Of a stretch of DNA of 64,000 nt, positions 1-14,482 are shown in pieces. A model generated the notes under the pieces. That model searched no databases. It was not told where the DNA came from and saw nothing but the letters and a program-made list of their open reading frames with translations. Every line of letters starts with the position of its first letter. Positions within the stretch are counted from its first letter, which is position 1. Location of the stretch: NCBI GenBank assembly GCA_028551475.1, contig CM052356.1, forward strand, positions 3,110,001-3,174,000. Direction: 5' to 3'. This DNA comes from Casuarina equisetifolia (Eukaryota > Streptophyta > Magnoliopsida > Fagales > Casuarinaceae). The position numbers and the translations under genes are program-made.

Positions 1-689
1 TAAGGTGAAAATTATGTAGTTGCTTTATTACGCTAGAACAATGTCACGTTCTAACATGTGAATATGCACCTGATGGCAGTGATTCTCTTTCATACTAAGT
101 GGGCAAGTTTCATAGATAATGAGAATTCTTCCCATTTGAAAGAACCGTAGATGAGTTGCGAACAGGCATGTGCTCTTGCCCAAATGACAATAATTTCGAG
201 GTGTGGTATAACATGGCGGAACTTAATCAAAGGCACCTTCTTTTGGGGTTGCGTGTGTGCGCATTGGATATGCAGGAGCATTGTAACTTGTAGGAATTTC
301 CCATGTTATATATTCATCATCTTCAAGCAATCAAAGCCAAAGGGAGTACTAGCTAGGTAGCATTGGTGAAGCTGAAAACAATATGTCAAGATTGTAGATA
401 TTCACAAGAAATGAGAGATTATTCTCTTGACATAATAGTAATAAAAGCAAAATTATTTACGTATATGGTCAAGCCAAATTTGATTTTGACATGAAATCTA
501 AGTTGCCAACAGTTTATACTAAGACAAAATTCGAGCAAACATTGATAGTTTCTCCAATCCTCTTCCAATCAAGCTAATCATCATCTAAAATCTTGATATT
601 TCCAAACTGGCAAGAGGGAATGATCTAAGATCATCATGATATGGAGATTTTGGGGCTAAGCATCTGAACAAAGTATCAACAATTTTTAA

Positions 690-1016
690 GCAATTGTTCC
701 TCCCTCATGGGCGATAAAGCAGTGAAGGCTTTGGTTGGGGAAATCCAACTCAACTTTCATGAATCTTTTCCACATGGCATTGATCTCATCTCCCGTTAAT
801 GCTGAATGACGAAGACTGCTGGCGTTTTGGATCAGGGTCTTGGCTTTAGAAATTAGGGTTTGCTGCAATGTGGGAATAGCCAGATTGTGGAAGATTTTGA
901 TCAAATTTGGTTGGGATAAACAAGCGAACAAGAGAGTGAAACAGATTTTCAGTTTTAAGTTGTTGGATTTGTAAAGGAAAATAGGGATGTGGGGACTAAA
1001 TTCGCTATGATACCAT
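690..1016 (-). mobile_element. possible LTR-retroelement leader/gag remnant
   Basis: Read on the minus strand, a TGGTATCA tRNA-Met-type primer binding site (plus 1008-1015) lies directly after a stretch ending in AACA, as at the LTR/internal junction of plant copia elements. The roughly 320 bases that follow form a 117-codon open frame (686-1039) ending in Met-Trp-Lys-Arg-rich sequence. I see no protease, integrase or reverse transcriptase, and no second LTR. The putative LTR would run into the endoglucanase upstream region. A chance match is possible. Confidence 0.3.
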
Positions 1017-1453
1017 GTTAAAATTTGTTGAATGACCAAAAATTGAGCTAAGAACCAATGACTTTGGAGGAATTACAACTTGTGTGAAATCAAAGATTAC
1101 TGATTTATGAGGATCCTACTATCTCTTTGTAATGAATCAACGAACTGTAGGCCTATTTGTAGACAATTACCGGGTAAAAGAGAGACTAAATGGAAAACTC
1201 TTTACAATCCATTCGATGGCTCGGGAGACATACTGCTGCACTGTGTGACCATAAGAGCTTTATACAGTCACCGTATTACGCAGGCTTTTCCATCCAACTT
1301 GTTGATCAAAACGCAGCGTTGGAGCACCAAGCATTTCGTTTGTTTTCTTTGTTTTCTTTGTTTGCTTCCGACCGCTTGTTTTTATTCTTCCGGGTCGTGT
1401 TGTTTAAATCGCTCAAACAAATTTTAGTTAGCCTATGCCTTGCACAAATTTAG

Positions 1454-1495
1454 CCAATTCATTGTCAATTCGTTATGGCAAAGCTCTTATAAATA
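1454..1495 (+). promoter_or_regulatory. CCAAT and TATA boxes of the endoglucanase gene
   Basis: A CCAAT motif (1454-1458) is followed about 30 bases later by TATAAATA (1488-1495), about 200 bases before the ATG at 1692. The sequence between is pyrimidine-rich, like a plant 5' leader. Inferred from motif and spacing only. Confidence 0.5.
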
Positions 1496-1643
1496 GACCC
1501 AAAGGACTGTGTGCAAATCAGGGTGGAATTTACACGTTTTCTTACAATTTTCTCAGCTCCTTCCTCTTCCTCTTCGCGTTCCTTTCTCCTTACTTTCATC
1601 CCAACCTCATGAGGCCTCACTGCCATTGACATTGGTTCCATAA

Positions 1644-4550
<2,907 letters not shown>

Positions 4551-6725
4551 ATGATAATACAAAATTTCTATACATGTTCTTTATGGCGATATAGGGCATC
4601 GGTTTAACAACATAAATCCTCAAGGTTTCAAAAAATATTCATCACAAAACTAAGTGAAGGAGCAAGGGAATAAGTTAGGTGAATTCAATTATATTAAATC
4701 AATTGTACCTAAAGATGTACACGGCTACAACTATTTATATGGTATAGAAGCAACTCTAGAAACTAGTAATACGATGTATATTTCTTTCAAGAAGGTTAAT
4801 ATCTAATTCACCAGACATAAAATATTACATCTTCCATTAACAAATATCTTAGTTAATTTGCCCTTTGCATAAAATCGTATCCCAGTATGTATACCGCCAA
4901 AATAGTTGTTAGAGAAAGAACTTTGCAATAATTTTGAAGATTTTGTCTGTACTTTTAGATTTGGGAACTATCCCATTATTTCAATCTATAAAGCTAATTC
5001 TTTAATAACTCCACTTGCGTAAATAGGTCCGATGCCATAACATATTAGAGTTCTCTGCCACAAAGTGGATTACTTGTGGCTGGGTGACATTCCCCATGTC
5101 AAGATGCTACGATCAAGATAGATGAGGTATCCAAGAAGCAGCTGTGGAGACCTTTCAAAGGAAAGCCGGTCTCTGTTGCAGTTAAATAATCTTTTGATAC
5201 TGTCTTTGCTAACTGGCTTACAAGAAGTGTCTGCTGAGCAATGTTACACTTGTGACGTCGAAACAAGTTGCCTAAACAGTTTCTCCTTGACGGAAACTAG
5301 CCTAGACAGCTAGTTGATTTAACATCTCAAACACGCTAAGGTTGTCGCTGCACATTGTTGAGGCAAAAACCGTCTGCTTCTGCATATTAATACGCAATAC
5401 TAAGCTTCAATGTGATGTTCATATCAACGTCATCCAATTAGACACTTATTGTTGTTAACATCTCATTTTGAATCCTTCACAAATTCCCCTAATAAATGCA
5501 ACTCCAGCAGGGATGAGGACAGGTCAATGTAAGTCTATATACGTTGTATCAAAATACAAGTTGATTCGTATCAACTTGTATTTAAACTCGAGCTTTTTAG
5601 TCTTATACTATAAAAGAGTGGTTTATAAATAATATTTAAATACAGATTTCTTCTCCCGTGAGCTGACTTTTTTATTCAAAATTTGAATCAATTTATACTT
5701 GCAACTTAGAGTGAGAATAGAACCTACAGGCCAAGTTCTAATCTGGTCCCATCTGGGTACATAGCACACGAGGTTCTGAGTCATTTAAGGCGTTTCAGAT
5801 AGTCAAGTTTAGAACAGTCCCGGGGACATTTAATTAGCTCATACAAAGCCTTGAAAGTCGTCTTGTTTTAGGAGTGAAAAGGTAAGTGACGTCTTAAACA
5901 GACTCCTAAACTTCAATGATGTCCCTGCAAGTCCAAAAGGCTATACCAAGTTGCGTAATTCTATTCCATTGTTGAAGGATCAAAGTCAAAACTATCTCAA
6001 ATTGCAAATAAAGGATTCACCAGTCGAAGCCAAAAGTAGAAATAAAAAAATTGATTTCTTTGCTTGTGGGTAGGGCTTGTGCGTGAACGTACGGAACAAA
6101 GCTTATCCCCATGTTCTAGTATACAATTTGCTGTCATTTTCGGTCAAAGTTTGGACGGTGGGCTGACAGCGTGTGCATGTCCCACCTATAGAAATTTCTC
6201 ACAAGATCCAACTTGACACATATAATTGTGCCAATTAAATTCCTGTCCTAATATTTGTTTAATAATATTGTTTGAACAGGTTGAATATCTTTTAGCCTAA
6301 CTTTTCTTGAATTGTTCTTGTGTTTCACTGACATACAAATAGATCTTTTGTCCGTTCTTGAAGTCTAAATTATGAGATAAAGCTCACAATTTAACTAATA
6401 AAATTAATTCACAAGTGGAAAAAAAAAATCATGTTTAAAAGTTACCAAATCGCGTCTTTATAAAACTTGTTCTCAATATTTTTTCACCCATCGATCATAA
6501 CAAAAGGTTTAAGTTGAACAAGAGTTTAAGCAAATTAATCTAATTCTATTTTCAACTCATAAGTAGAAAAACAAATATACATTTAAACATTACACAAAAA
6601 CGCATCTCTTAGGTGTTAATGTTTCATCCTCGCGAGGGCAGAAAAGAAGGAAAATGAAACTACAGCCTGCATTTGTTTCAAGAAGTTGAAACCCTAGTAA
6701 CCCATATTGATCCTTTATGTCATGA
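4551..6725. other. intergenic, no gene recognised
   Basis: AT-rich sequence between the endoglucanase and the WRKY gene. The longest open frames are about 60 codons and resemble nothing. I see no RNA gene or clear transposon boundary here. Confidence 0.5.
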
Positions 6726-7668
6726 CTAAGGAAAAGGACAGATGTCCAATAATTGGTCCCAGAAGCAACCATCCAAGGCCAGTTCTGCCGTCAGTTCATC
6801 AAACTCTTCTATGCTTGGAAAGAATTCGTTGCCCAACATTATCTCCGGCATGGAAATGTCATCACCTCCTTCATTTGCTTGCATCGTTTGCCCTTCCTCC
6901 GTCTTCACGCTCGCTCTTTGCACAAACTCGTCCTCAGTGGGTGCCATCAAAGGCGTTCTTGGAGAAAGGACTTTGAAGGAACTTGGAGAAAGGTTGCCTT
7001 TCTCTTCAGGTGTCCGTAACTTGCTCCGCCTGCTGCCAGAAACGGAGCTCCGGCGAACTGGATGGTTGTGATTGTGCTCCGAAGTATAGGTTACAATGAG
7101 AATTGCCGGATCCGACTGGCTCCTTTCCACTAGCTTTCTCGCTGAACACCCTTTTGAACTGCTGCACCTGTAATAGCTTCTCGGATAGGGCGATCCTTTG
7201 ATGGGTTTCTGACCGTATTTACGCCATGCCCACAGATCTGAACCATGTCCCTCCGCTGACACATGTTGCACCACCCTCTTCTGGTTCTTCCTGCTGCAAT
7301 GAAATGGAAAATAAAAAACTTCTAATTTTCTATAGATTTTCAGAAATTAGCAAACGAAAACACCATGGCAAACTTCTACACCAAATAACGAACCTTCTTC
7401 TGCTTGTAGCTGGTTGCTCTGTCTGTATTTGCTGCTGTTCTGGTTCTTTGAGAAGGATGGCCTGTGAGGAAACGGGTTGCAAGGCAGCGTGAAAGGGCTT
7501 GTAAAGGTTCGCCAGTTCATCTGAAACTGTTTGGGTTTCAGCAAAACTTAAAAGGCCATCTTCCACAGCACTCAAAGGACCAAAACAATGCTTTGGCTCC
7601 CCCGACATGGTCATAGGGGCTTCAATTCCGCATCCTCTTACTACAGCTTGCAAATCCCAGCCCTCCAT
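6726..7668 (-). CDS. WRKY transcription factor, group IIe, WRKY22/29-like
   Basis: A nuclear DNA-binding regulator that recognises W-boxes (TTGAC). WRKY22 and WRKY29 act in immune and stress signalling downstream of MAP kinases. Exon 1 is 7668-7394 and exon 2 is 7293-6726, joined phase 2 to 1, giving 280 aa. The start is the ATG of [12 protein letters not shown], the N-terminal signature shared with WRKY22/27/29; a LYKPF motif follows, as in WRKY29. The WRKY domain begins near residue 110, with [20 protein letters not shown] and then a C-X5-C-X23-H-X-H zinc finger. A basic SGSRRSKLR stretch follows, and an acidic C-terminus with EEFDEL suits transactivation. ARKLVERS replaces the usual ARKQVERS. 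No intron interrupts the domain, which is unusual for this group. Orthology between WRKY22 and WRKY29 is not resolved. Confidence 0.93.
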
Positions 7669-7726
7669 GCATGCAAAATCAACCACCAAGAACTTAGTCC
7701 TCTGCAGAAAGAAGAAGAAAGGGAGG

Positions 7727-7993
7727 TTGACAGCCAGACGAGGCTGAGATTTGGGTTGTCAGAGAACTGAAGAAAGCTATGTGAGGGCTTGAAAGCCGGG
7801 CTTGTTTATATATTGGAGAACGACGGACCTTGTCAAAAGGCATATTTTGGGTTCTCTTCCTTTCACTGTAAAACCACATTGAATTTCCATTCGGTTGACT
7901 TTCTTAAAAGTCAAAACTTGCGACTAGAGGAAAATATCCTAGCTGCATCCGGTACTCGCTCTAGATTTTCCCCTAAATCTTCCTTGGTGACGT
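7727..7993 (-). promoter_or_regulatory. WRKY promoter: TATA box and W-box cluster
   Basis: Upstream of the minus-strand WRKY start lie a TATATAAAC TATA box (7812-7804) and four W-box cores (TTGAC): 7727-7731 (+), 7836-7832 (-), 7895-7899 (+) and 7914-7910 (-). The last two form a near-palindrome around TTAAAA. A TGACGTC bZIP/TGA-type element lies at about 7987-7993. The arrangement fits autoregulation or cross-regulation by WRKY factors, which is known for immune WRKY genes; here it is inferred. Confidence 0.55.
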
Positions 7994-8227
7994 CGAGGGG
8001 CTGTTGTTTACGGTTTTGCAGAGAAATTGCTTCTACAAGTGTAAACATAACTTATTCTTGCGACCATGTTTGGCAGCCATCAATATGCGACCAATAATTT
8101 GGAGTTTTTCTCTAAAATCTCCACGCTCTCACTCTTTTCTTGTGTCGGTAACGTCGACTGCTAAAAAACCGAATAAGGACACAACTGTGATTTATTAGTC
8201 ATTGTTCATTACATCATGATTTGATTT

Positions 8228-8348
8228 CGTTAAGATAAATGGTGTTGGTTGTTCCACATTGCCTAAAAGATGTAGGTTAAGTTAGTTCAATTGGTCATAA
8301 TTTAATCTAGTTGAGATAAATGGTGTGGGTTGTTCCACATTGCCTAAA
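8228..8348 (+). repeat. direct repeat of about 40 bp, two copies
   Basis: The string GATAAATGGTG followed by GGTTGTTCCACATTGCCTAAA occurs near 8235-8270 and again near 8313-8348, with few differences. It may be the edge of a small retroelement, but I cannot find a full element. Confidence 0.6.
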
Positions 8349-11310
8349 TGTTTGAAAATCTATTTTAAAGTATAAGAGTATATTCTCTTCTTACAAGTTG
8401 ATTTTAGGGAGAATTGTTTTTTTTTTTCACGGTATAGTGCAAGTCTTAAAAGCATTTCAATGGGTAAAGCACAAGACATAAACAAGATTATCAAATAATG
8501 TATTACCCATATGAAAATACCTACAACCTAGATTGATTAGAAGGAAAATTTTGAAAACAATGTGTCTTATCTTCTGTTTATTCATTTTTTTTTTGAAGGC
8601 AAAGAGAGTGTTTTGAAACTATGAGATGTCAAACCCAAGATCTAGGTCTTGAGCGGTCAATAACCAACTATGAAGCTGCTACTAACTTAATTATTGTCTT
8701 TTTTCATTATTAGTTGATTTGAAAAAGAAAAATAAATCAAGTATAATAAAATAGATGGGGTTGGTGATGAATAAGACACTATAAAAGCCTTCTACTAATC
8801 CGAAGCAAGAAGGAAAAACAAACCTAGTGTCATATGCAGCTGCAACGGTCATGTGGTGACCAAATCTTACCCTTGATTCGGACGCAGAAGGCCTAGGGTA
8901 TCTTGGTTTGTCCATCCCGCTTCTGCGCGCACAGAAGCATGACAACCTCTCTGATCAAATGGGCAAGTTAACTTAAGTTTCACAAGAAACAAACACATGC
9001 CCATAAGGCCACAACTTGTTCACAGAAGCAGAAGCTTACACGAAAGCCAGTGGAGGATAAGAAGAATTTCAAGTCAAAGAAGAAGTCAGCAGTTGCTGCA
9101 TGCAACTAGCTGGTGTGACATACCCCGCTTCAGCAACAGGACCCGACACTGCCCACGAGCTTAATTGCCTAGGCCTGTAGGTTGTAGCATTGTAAAGAAA
9201 AAGGCAAGACTTTTACGTGAAATGCAGGGAACTTGGGAATGTACTGCCGGTGATCGCCGAGGCACAAACATGACTTTCAACGGATATCTTCGCTGGGCTT
9301 TGGTTATCGAACCCATTGAGCGTAGACTCTAGGGCACTAGCGAGGTTTAAAGACTGAAGGCGCTGGGTTTGGGATGAAGGAACTACGCAACGCGGAATGG
9401 TATAAAGTCAAGGGCTGAATTTGAAGAACCGCGTGGTCCTCCGATCATTTTGGTCGGTCAAAACATCGAAGGTCGGAAACCACTTTTCTGTGTGAAGAAC
9501 AATGATTATTAAATACTTCTAACATTATAAAATGAAAAGGAAAATTGTATGCACTGCAAAATCTCAATTATTAAGTTGAGCAGGTCACTAAATCATTTTA
9601 AAATGGTTTTAGAGCGAATTGTTTAAGTAAAGGGTGTACTAAGTGTCAAACTTAGGATAAAAAAATTAATAATGCTGAGGAATGCTCTAATTTTTTTTAT
9701 ATTTTTTATTCTTTGATAAATAAACTCATATATTTAAAAAAAAATAGGCCACTAATTACTCCATTAAGTTACTAGCAAATTGGCACTCCTAACATATAAT
9801 CTTATTGCTGCCTCGATATATTTTTCAAAGGTGATTCATTTTTATAGAATATCTAGAAGGAAGTGAGATAGCATTATTTTAAGTGAAAAAGTGGTTAGAT
9901 TACCCTAAAATCATTTTTTGAGATAACTTAATCACAGCCAACGCCTTTTGGGATGATCAATCTTTTAAAAAAAATGATTGACCATTCTATTACTTTTAGA
10001 GGTGGGTTGAGTAATTTTTACTATTTTTTGAAGATAGTAAATCATTCCTAAAGATGGTTTTGAAAGATAGTCAAACAAGCCAAATCAACATTTGAAGTAG
10101 TCCAGAAAGATAATCTAACTACTGTTTCACTTGTTTTGATTTTATTAATTGTGTTTTTCTTTTATTTATGAATTTCCTAAATAAAAGAAATTAAAATCCC
10201 TAACAATTTCAAAGAATTTTGAAGTTCTCAATTGGCTAGAAACAAACTAAAGATTACCTTCTTATGATTACCTTTTCTTATAACTACTAGTAGTACAAAT
10301 AAATCTTTTTAGTTTAACATGAAATGATTTATCATTAAGAAGTTTCATTAATAAGTTTAAGATAAAGTAGTGATGGATGAGAGAGGAGGTATATAGAAGC
10401 ATAACCATCTCAATAAATATGTACGTCTAAAACAAGACAACTCAAATTGAAAACAAAAAAGAAGAAGATAGGATAAGATATTTTTTGTTAGTGTAGCTTT
10501 TTTGTATGGACATAGGAGTCATACACTAAATGCCTAAATATCCAAGATAAGAAGAAAAAAAGATGTCTTGTATTTTTCTTTTCTTTTCTTTTCTTTTTAA
10601 CTTGGATTGTCTTGCTATCGCTTTCATTGCTTATCCTACAATTAAGATCTTAGCCTTTCCAAAAAAAAAAAAAATTCTACCTACTACAAAAAGAAAAGGA
10701 AAAAGAAAAGCTAATATATGCATACATATTGAATTATTGATAAGGGTAATGAAACTTAGTTCAAGAGTAATAACAATCAATAGACTTTTTACCGATTTGT
10801 AGTTTACTTAAAAGGTTTCAAGTTTAATACCCATTTTCCACACCCATTTTACCTAACTAAAAAGAAAGGAAAAATAATACCAATATGCTCTTACAATTTT
10901 CTGTTTAAATGCACAAAATTAATACATAAAATCGAAGGTTCTAAATTATGACATCAAGCTTAAAGATTAATTGGAAAGCATACAGTTATCTATTCCCATA
11001 CATTAAATTAATTAGAGTTTTGACAATTTAGTGATATTTAGAGGTTTTATCACATGAGAGGCCAAGGTGTAGGGCTTCCACATTCAATAAGTCTCCTAAA
11101 TTCCTTTATCCCATCCCTGACTATATATATATAGTCATCGAATTAGTCATTTAAAGCGGACTTATGCAATGACAAAGCGGGAGCAACAGAGAAACCGCTC
11201 TCTCTCATAAGCGGGCCCATTTACTCTTTGGTTCGTTGGCTTTTCTCTTGGCTTTGCGCGCCAACATATTTCAAAATTTCTCCGCGAACAACCACTGTAT
11301 ACTACAGGGA
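8349..11310. other. intergenic, no gene recognised
   Basis: AT-rich with poly-A/T tracts. The 8940-9480 section is less AT-rich than its surroundings but has no open frame that I recognise. A (TA)n run sits near 11113-11133 just before SPO11-2. Confidence 0.5.
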
Positions 11311-13927
11311 ATGGAAGATCTACGCGAATCCTCGTTGCGGTTCTTCTCCGATCAAAACCTTTGCTACGCCGATATCCTTCCTTCTTCTGAGGTGATGAGT
11401 TTATCATCATCATCACCGCTATTGACTACGCTTTTTCGTTTGGCTCAAATTTGGAAGTCTTTGGTTCAGGTTCGAGCGAGGATCGAAGTGGCAGTGCTGA
11501 ATTTCCTTAGGATCTTGACCGCTCCTGCTCCTGCAATTTCCGATCTGTCTCTGGTACTTTTTTCAATCAATCTGTCTTAGTTTTCATTGCGCCGCTTAAT
11601 TAGCATGTCCTCTGCTTTCTTACTCATAAATGACGACCAAAACAAAAAAACATGTAGAGGATTTTCATTTGGAGGTGCATCTTCTCAGCAGCCAACCTAC
11701 AATAAGTCGAAATCTCTGTCAATTATGTCATAGGTTAACAGAAATTCAAGCAATAGCCGGGTGAGTCAAGGGCTGTTGACAAATGTGTCGTGGATTTTCC
11801 TGTCACACTCTTTTAGTTCTCGGTCCTTGAAGAGAGCCAATTCCGCTAAAGCCTTCATTCGAGGTATTAACTTCAATCAAATTATATCTTCTGCTTCTTA
11901 TGACATGATGAACTCGAAGATATTAATTTGTTTATGTAGCTCTATTTTTCCACGTTATAGTCTGGAAGGTGATGGAGATGTGCCTTGGGATCCTGGTGCA
12001 AGAGAAACGCGTCACTCAGAGAGAGCTCTTCTACAAGTTGCTTTGTGATTCGCCGGATTTATTTACTTCTCAATGGCAGGTTAACCGGACAATTCAAGGT
12101 CAATTTCCCGGGAATTTCCGATTCTTCTTCTTTGTTTAGTTACATTTTATTGAGCAGGATCAGATTTTATTACTAATCGTCGATTAGATTTCTTCAAATT
12201 TAAAGTATTATTCTAAAAACTATTTATCATCTTTAGAAGACTCTTGCTTCTTTTTTTGATTCATTTCTTTGGCCTATCTAAATTTAGCTGCTCCTATGTT
12301 ATTAAGCAAAGTGTAACAGATGTTGTAGCATTGCTTCGGTGTAGCCGATTTAGTCTTGGAATCATGGCATCTGGCCGAGGACTTGTTGCCGGGCGCCTGT
12401 TGCTGCAGGCATGTTTATTATCTATTTTTTGGTCTCATGAAGTTTGGTGAAAACAATGCTACATGTTTGAAATAAGTTCAGAAAATTAAACATACCAATT
12501 ACTTGTGAACTAGGAATTGAATTGCTTGGCTTAAGCTTTTAGCATGAGTAGCAGGCATGAGTTGTTTATCATGCAAATGAGTTTTAGAGCACCAGTAATG
12601 CTTTATAACTTCTCACAATTTGCATCCATGCTGTGGACGAACTCAAGCACTTCAAGTTTGTTTAACAGACTTAAATTGGCATCACTTGACACTGCCTTCT
12701 TTTCTGCCGATGGAAAAACGCATATAACATTAATCTTATTTCCGCTGGGTCTCCTTCAAACCTGCGTAGGAGCCAAACCAAGAGGTTGTGGATTGCTCCG
12801 AATGTGGATCATCTGGGCATGCTATTTCTGGTGACCTGAATTTGCTAGAGAGGTTGATTTTGACGACAGATGCACGGTACATCATTATAGTGGAAAAGGT
12901 AGATTTCCTCGCTCAAATTCACAATCGGCATCTATATGGCTCTTTCTGCTTTCCATTGAACAATTACAAATTTGGGTTCTCGAATCTGTTTAGCACGCAA
13001 TATTCCAGCGGCTAGTAGAGGATTGTATATTCAATCAAATTCCAAGCATCCTTATCACGGCCAAAGGGTACCCGGATATCGCCACAAGGTAAGTTTTGGA
13101 CGTCACTCCACTCGAACTTAAGCTTCAAAACTAGGCGCTTCTTTCTTAAACTCTTCCAAGAGATGCCTTACTAAAAGCTTCAGGATTCTACAGGCTTCAC
13201 ATGTAGTGGATCTGTATTGTTTGGTCACAACGTTAACTCTGAGGTTCCATATATAGGTTTCTTCTCCATCGATTGAGCGTGTCCTTTCCGCATTTGCCGA
13301 TTTTAGCAATGGTTGATTGGTATGGGCAACTTTTTCACTTTGCACCACTGAATTTCCTTGTTAGCACCCCTAACTTAAATGAATAACTTCAAAGGAATCC
13401 AGCTGGATTAGCTATACTCTGCACCTTCAAGTTTGGGAGCATAGGGATGGGCCTGGAAGCATACAGATACGGTAATTTTCTTCTTTACGTGCTCTGCTTC
13501 AACTACTTACCTCGTCCGTAAAGCGAATATGTCATTGTCAAATGCATTTTAGCCTGCAATGTGAAATGGTTGGGGCTTCGTGGAGATGACTTGCATCTCA
13601 TACCCGAACAATCTATGGTTCCGTTGAAGCCGCGGGACCTGCAAATTGCTAAGAGCTTGATGTCCTCAGACATCTTGCAGGTAATCCACCCAGCACACAG
13701 AACTTCGGCCTTTTCATCATTCCCTAGAAAGTAAAGAAGATTGAGCTATCTCCTGGGAAATGGTTAATAACTTGAAATTGGTGTTTGGCCAGGAGAACTA
13801 TAGAGAAGAGTTAGGCGTAATGCTTGAGCGTGGTCGGAGGATAGAAATTGAAGCTTTGTACTCCCATGGGTATGATTTCTTGGGGAAGTACATAGCAAAG
13901 AAAATCGTCCAAGCTAATTACATCTGA
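11311..13927 (+). CDS. SPO11-2: SPO11-2, meiotic topoisomerase VI A-like protein
   Basis: With SPO11-1 and MTOPVIB it makes the DNA double-strand breaks that start meiotic recombination. Exons are 11311-11391, 11470-11553, 11734-11863, 11961-12098, 12320-12408, 12770-12898, 12994-13088, 13257-13319, 13395-13471, 13553-13680 and 13793-13927. They total 1149 bases, or 382 aa, the size usual for plant SPO11-2. The catalytic Tyr lies in RELFYKLLCDSP (about residue 125). The Toprim metal-binding residues are seen as Glu in IIIVEKHAIF and Asp in MVDWNPAG. A CSECGSSG motif and the C-terminal HGYDFLGKYIAKKIVQ are also conserved. Odd points: intron 1 is only 78 bases with no stop in frame, and intron 5 starts with GC. 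EDCIF replaces a usual EDRFF. No frame damage seen. Its 3' end faces that of the G-patch gene. Confidence 0.96.
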
Positions 13928-14482
13928 TTACGGGACACGAAGAAGACTGTCAATACATCGTGGACTGAGGATAGTACTCATCGGTAATCGTGCAGGTTCA
14001 GCACCTCTCATGTTATCTGCAAGGGGTTGGCCAGTATCGATTTGGATGATAAGCCAATCACCTTCAAACATCACAATGACATACTGCTCTGCTTTTAACT
14101 GTCTTTGATCTATTTTCTTGCACACACTGCTTGCCAACATGCCCTCTTTGTCAATATGTACACAAAAGTCATTTGTGAACAGTCAGGTCATGACTCATGG
14201 ATGGTTAAGCATGATAGGGCCATCGCAGAGTTTTTAGGTTTATCTTGTTTTTTCTTTTTTTTTTTTCTTTTTTTTTTAAAATCAATTTTATTGTTTACAG
14301 GTCTCACCTAAGTAACAAGTTGGCCGCTATTACATTCCAGCAAAGCAATTGAAGAATAAATTATCACAAAATTTTATGTTCTGTAAACTAGCTCACATTC
14401 TAACCTCAGATGCAATACACAGATTGGTACACGTGACACAGATACTGGGTAAAGAATATGGTATCCATTTGTAGCAAAAACT
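13928..14482. other. convergent 3' regions of SPO11-2 and the G-patch gene
   Basis: About 550 bases between two stop codons on opposite strands, with T-rich tracts near 14250-14280. It probably holds both 3' UTRs. No other gene seen. Confidence 0.6.

Noticed and set aside
5000..5320. Antisense copia RNase H-like sequence
   Set aside because: A few residues suggested it, but no continuous motif survived reading in three frames.
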